A stretch of DNA of 19,651 bases from Lysobacterales bacterium (GTDB lineage Bacteria > Pseudomonadota > Gammaproteobacteria > Xanthomonadales > Xanthomonadaceae): contig JAGRJX010000037.1 of the NCBI GenBank assembly GCA_020442545.1, forward strand, positions 1 through 19,651. Reading direction: 5' to 3'. The notes beneath the pieces were generated by a model, which was given only the letters and a program-made list of their open reading frames with translations, did no database searches and was not told the origin of the DNA. A program made the translations under genes and the position numbers. Each line of letters opens with the position of its first letter. Position 1 is the first letter of the stretch. Of this stretch, positions 17,340-19,651 are shown piece after piece.

Positions 17340-17476
17340 TTACATTTTCGCGTCAAGTTACGGGAATTCATGGCGTTTTGCATGATCAAGCGGGCCGGTA
17401 GCTCAGACCCGGCCCTCGCCGGCACGGCTCGGGCGTTCGCTGGTCGCGCGAACCCGTGGTTCGCAGACGCGACCGA

Positions 17477-18727
17477 TCACCCCGCCATCGCCTGCAGCAT
17501 CAGACCGGTCAGGTAGGCGCCGTAAGTGCCGAGGGCATAGCCGAGCACGGCCATCAGTACGCCGACCGGGGCCAGCGACGGGTGGAAAGCGCTGGCGACG
17601 ACCGGTGCGCTGGCGGCACCGCCGATGTTGGCCTGCGAACCGACGGCCATGAAGAACAGCGGTGCGCGGATCAGTTTCGCGACCACCAGCATGATCAGCG
17701 CGTGCACGGCGATCCAGCAGAAGCCCAGCGCGAACAGGCGTGGCCGGTCGAACAGGGCGCCCAGGTCCATGTGCATGCCGATGGTGGCGACCAGGATGTA
17801 GAGCGCGGCGGAACCGACTTTCGACGCGCCGGCTCCTTCGAGCTTGCGGGCGCGGCTGAAGCTCAGCAGCAGACCGATTGTGGTGGCGAACACCACCACC
17901 CAGAAGAAGCCCGAGGTCAGGCTATAGCGCGACAGGTGCGGCGCAACCTCGCCAATCCAGGCCGCCAACGGCTTACCGAAGGCATGCGACAGACCCATTG
18001 CACCGAGACCGATGGACAGGATCACCATGATGTCGGTCAGCGACGGAATGCGCGAATGCTGCGCCTGGTATTCCTCGATGCGTCGTTTCATGTCGTCGAT
18101 GGCACTGGTGTCGGCGCCGGTCCAGCGATCAAAGGATTCGGCGCGACCGGCGAGGAACAGGATCACCGCCATCCAGACGTTGGCCACGATCACGTCCACC
18201 GCCACGAACTGGCCGAACAGGTTGGCATCGACCTCGAAGACTTCCTTCATCGCTGCCTGGTTGGCGCCACCGCCAATCCAGCTGCCGGCCACCGTGGTCA
18301 TGCCGCGCCAGGTATCGCCGGCGACGGTTGATGGCGAGATGATCTCGAACAGGCCGAAGGCCAGCACCGCGCCGAACATCACGCCGAAGGTGCCGACCAG
18401 GAACATGATCACCATCTTCGGGCCCATCCGGCGGATGCCCTCGAAATCGATGGACAGCGTCAACAGCACCAGCGCCGTCGGCAGCAGGTAGTCGCGGGCC
18501 ATGGGGTACAGGCCGCTCTTGTTGCCGTCGATCAGCCCGGTGCTGTTGAACACGGCCGGAATGAAATAGCAGAGCAGCAGCGCCGGGATGTAGGTGTAGA
18601 ACTTCTTCCAGAAACCGTCGGGGCGTGCCGAGGTCCAGAATATGAGGCCCAGGGACACGGCCAGCAGGCCAAGGACGACGGTATCGTCAGTGATCAGCGC
18701 CGTATTGGCGTTTGGCGAAATTTCCAT
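17477..18727 (-). CDS. DUF819 family integral membrane protein (YjcL-like)
   Basis: This 416-residue protein has about ten to twelve hydrophobic segments spread along its length, starting with TVVLGLLAVSLGLIF (16-30) and IPALLLCYFIPAVF (47-60) and ending with a GVLMAVLGYALGTYGAYLTGLML helix. The Gly-rich motif GSWIGGGANQAAM (148-160), with a preceding LPTALVLLTLSIDF stretch (82-95), is characteristic of the DUF819 family (PF05684). Family members are inner-membrane proteins of unknown substrate, thought to be transporters. The length is normal. The start ATG at 18727 has only a weak upstream AGG, and no better start is in frame nearby. It is transcribed away from ccoN and towards the giant gene, 509 bp from the latter's preferred start, so co-transcription is possible but the leader terminator argues against it. 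Family is confident; function is unknown. Confidence 0.9.
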   Translation of the reverse strand: MEISPNANTALITDDTVVLGLLAVSLGLIFWTSARPDGFWKKFYTYIPALLLCYFIPAVFNSTGLIDGNKSGLYPMARDYLLPTALVLLTLSIDFEGIRRMGPKMVIMFLVGTFGVMFGAVLAFGLFEIISPSTVAGDTWRGMTTVAGSWIGGGANQAAMKEVFEVDANLFGQFVAVDVIVANVWMAVILFLAGRAESFDRWTGADTSAIDDMKRRIEEYQAQHSRIPSLTDIMVILSIGLGAMGLSHAFGKPLAAWIGEVAPHLSRYSLTSGFFWVVVFATTIGLLLSFSRARKLEGAGASKVGSAALYILVATIGMHMDLGALFDRPRLFALGFCWIAVHALIMLVVAKLIRAPLFFMAVGSQANIGGAASAPVVASAFHPSLAPVGVLMAVLGYALGTYGAYLTGLMLQAMAG

Positions 18728-18947
18728 CGCGGCAGCCTAAGGCAACGCCGCACAAGTATCCACCGCCGTCAACGCCGACTCTCGTGCGGGTCCGGCGTGC
18801 CCGGGCCGGCGACGAACGGTGCCACAAGCGAACGCGAACTGGTCGCCAGCGGCACCGAGGGCCTGCGGAGCCGTTCGCGGGCGCTCAGCCGCAAACGGCG
18901 GATTTCCATGACGCCATGTCTGCCGCTGCCGTTTGCCAGCCACGCAC

Positions 18948-18961
18948 TTGATCCGGATCAA
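18948..18961 (+). promoter_or_regulatory. FNR/Anr box, class II position, upstream of ccoN
   Basis: TTGATCCGGATCAA matches the FNR/Anr consensus TTGAT-N4-ATCAA at every fixed base, and the palindrome extends one base each side (18947-18962). If its centre is at -41.5, transcription would start near 18996, and a -10-like TATCCT sits at 18983-18988, exactly where needed. Oxygen-responsive activation of cbb3 oxidase operons by FNR-type regulators is well known. Confidence 0.87.
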
Positions 18962-18982
18962 GCAGCAGCCGGCAATGTTTCC

Positions 18983-18988
18983 TATCCT
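18983..18988 (+). promoter_or_regulatory. Putative -10 element of the ccoN promoter
   Basis: TATCCT lies 21 bp downstream of the FNR box, consistent with a class II activator-dependent promoter starting near 18996 and leaving a ~40-nt leader before the ccoN ATG. No -35 is expected in this promoter class. The match to TATAAT is moderate (four of six). Confidence 0.55.
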
Positions 18989-19035
18989 ATGCAGCGGTCA
19001 TCAGCGACCCCAACACCCGCTGCACGGGAATCACC

Positions 19036-19651
19036 ATGTCCGCACAAGCCATTTCCGAGTTCTACAACGATCGCGTCGTCCGCCAGTTCACCGTAATGAC
19101 GGTGGTCTGGGGCATCGTCGGCATGCTGGTCGGCGTGTTCATTGCCGCCCAGCTGTACTGGCCTTCGCTGAATTTCGACATTGCCTGGCTCAGCTATGGT
19201 CGTCTGCGGCCACTGCACACCAACGCGGTAATTTTCGCGTTTGGTGGCTCGGCACTAATCGGTACCAGCCTGTACGTGGTGCAGCGGACCAGCCACGCCC
19301 GCCTGATTTCCGACCGTCTGGCCGCCTTCGTATTCTGGGGCTGGCAGGCGGTGATCGTGCTGGCCGCGATCACCCTCCCGCTGGGGATCACCCAGGGCAA
19401 GGAATACGCGGAGCTTGAATGGCCGATCGATCTGCTGATCACGGCGGTCTGGGTGTCCTACGCGGTGATCTTCTTCGGCACCATCGCCAAACGGCGGGTC
19501 ACGCACATTTACGTGGCCAACTGGTTCTACGGTGGCTTCATTCTGGCGATTGCGCTGCTGCACATCGTCAACAACCTGGCGATTCCGGTCGGCCTGACCA
19601 AGTCCTACCCGGTCTACAGCGGTGCGGTCGATGCCATGGTGCAGTGGTGGT
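19036..19651 (+). CDS. ccoN: cbb3-type cytochrome c oxidase subunit I (N-terminal part, runs off window)
   Basis: The first 205 residues are present and the frame is open at the window's end. The sequence follows CcoN closely: a first helix (about 18-40), then RLRPLHTNAVIFAFGGSAL, where His61 is the expected ligand of the low-spin haem b. Next come FWGWQAVIVLAAITLPLGIT and GKEYAELEWPIDLLI, then THIYVANWFYGGFILAIALLH, ending at VDAMVQWW just before the expected YGHNAVGF block with the active-site His. CcoN is the catalytic haem-copper subunit of the high-affinity terminal oxidase that reduces O2 to water and pumps protons at low oxygen. The start is set by GGGAA 5 nt upstream of the ATG. The perfect FNR/Anr box upstream indicates induction when oxygen is scarce. 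ccoO, ccoQ and ccoP are expected further right, beyond the window. Confidence 0.95.
   Translation, partial: MSAQAISEFYNDRVVRQFTVMTVVWGIVGMLVGVFIAAQLYWPSLNFDIAWLSYGRLRPLHTNAVIFAFGGSALIGTSLYVVQRTSHARLISDRLAAFVFWGWQAVIVLAAITLPLGITQGKEYAELEWPIDLLITAVWVSYAVIFFGTIAKRRVTHIYVANWFYGGFILAIALLHIVNNLAIPVGLTKSYPVYSGAVDAMVQWW

Larger units (their letters stand above)
16968..17476 (-). other. Leader/intergenic region upstream of the giant gene (~509 bp)
   Basis: No convincing separate gene is present. On the minus strand, in order towards the giant gene, it holds: a 7-bp GC hairpin (17392-17415) downstream of the DUF819 stop; an AT-rich patch with GTAACTT direct repeats (17337-17343, 17355-17361) and a palindrome (17325-17339); a small hairpin (17217-17236, 8 bp with one G-U, CACA loop); an alternative in-frame ATG at 17177 preceded by AGGGGA; an intrinsic terminator (17030-17061); then AAGGA and the preferred ATG at 16967. 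No -35/-10 pair is good enough to call; TTGACG at about 17347-17352 is one candidate -35. Confidence 0.6.
18728..19035. other. Divergent intergenic region DUF819 / ccoN (~308 bp)
   Basis: No convincing gene is present. A 9-bp inverted repeat GCAAACGGC (18891-18899) / GCCGTTTGC (18928-18936) lies just upstream of the FNR box and could form a stem or bind a regulator. The FNR box and a -10-like TATCCT follow, then ccoN. No clear promoter for the DUF819 gene is visible. Confidence 0.6.

Noticed and set aside
17391..17475. tRNA-like segment (GGCCGGTAGCTCAG with a later GGTTCG)
   Set aside because: The TAGCTCAG resembles a D-arm, but the spacing to GGTTCG is too long, no acceptor or T stem pairs properly, and no anticodon arm is found.
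18737..18961. Minus-strand 74-codon frame between the DUF819 gene and ccoN
   Set aside because: It overlaps the FNR box, has a low-complexity Arg/Ala-rich product and lacks a convincing ribosome site.

Overview
The window (about 62-65% GC by eye) looks like chromosome from a free-living gammaproteobacterium, most plausibly Xanthomonadales/Lysobacteraceae-like. This rests on GC-rich codon use, a cbb3 oxidase gene with an FNR/Anr box, and a large exported protein carrying an 'IFKDGFE' motif that I recall from exported proteins of that order. The taxonomic call is an inference, not a match.

Layout, left to right. A plus-strand pair comes first: a GYF_2-AIM24 fusion protein (3-1010) and a CorA-type divalent-cation channel (1094-2086). 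The corA Shine-Dalgarno lies inside one arm of a 9-bp inverted repeat. A strong hairpin (2164-2194) then separates corA from a convergent minus-strand gene of nearly 15 kb (16967 to 2217). That gene fills three quarters of the window and encodes a 4,916-residue exported mosaic protein. From the N-terminus it has a signal peptide, three ~310-residue beta-rich repeats, Ig-like and InlB-type modules, about five right-handed beta-helix segments separated by Ig-like domains, a Big_1-like module, three ~140-residue 'NGPVAGVE' repeats, five MBG-type repeats, another Big_1-like module, a DUF11 module, the DGFE motif and an unrecognised C-terminal domain. No autotransporter barrel, TPS domain, sortase signal or PEP-CTERM is visible, so its export and anchoring are open questions.

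Upstream of the giant gene is a ~509-bp non-coding leader/intergenic region. It contains an operator-like palindrome, hairpins, an alternative in-frame ATG with a good ribosome binding site, and a well-formed intrinsic terminator on the giant gene's own strand before the preferred start codon. This could be an attenuating 5' leader. Further right is a minus-strand DUF819 multi-pass membrane protein (18727 to 17477). A ~308-bp divergent region follows with a perfect FNR/Anr box (18948-18961), ideally placed for a class II promoter driving ccoN (from 19036), which runs off the window's right end.

No pathway links these genes. AIM24/corA, the giant surface protein, DUF819 and the ccoN operon look like independent units. 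No tRNA, rRNA, CRISPR, insertion sequence or prophage gene was found. The most unusual content is the giant mosaic protein, its internal repeat mosaicism, its orphan C-terminal domain and its structured leader.
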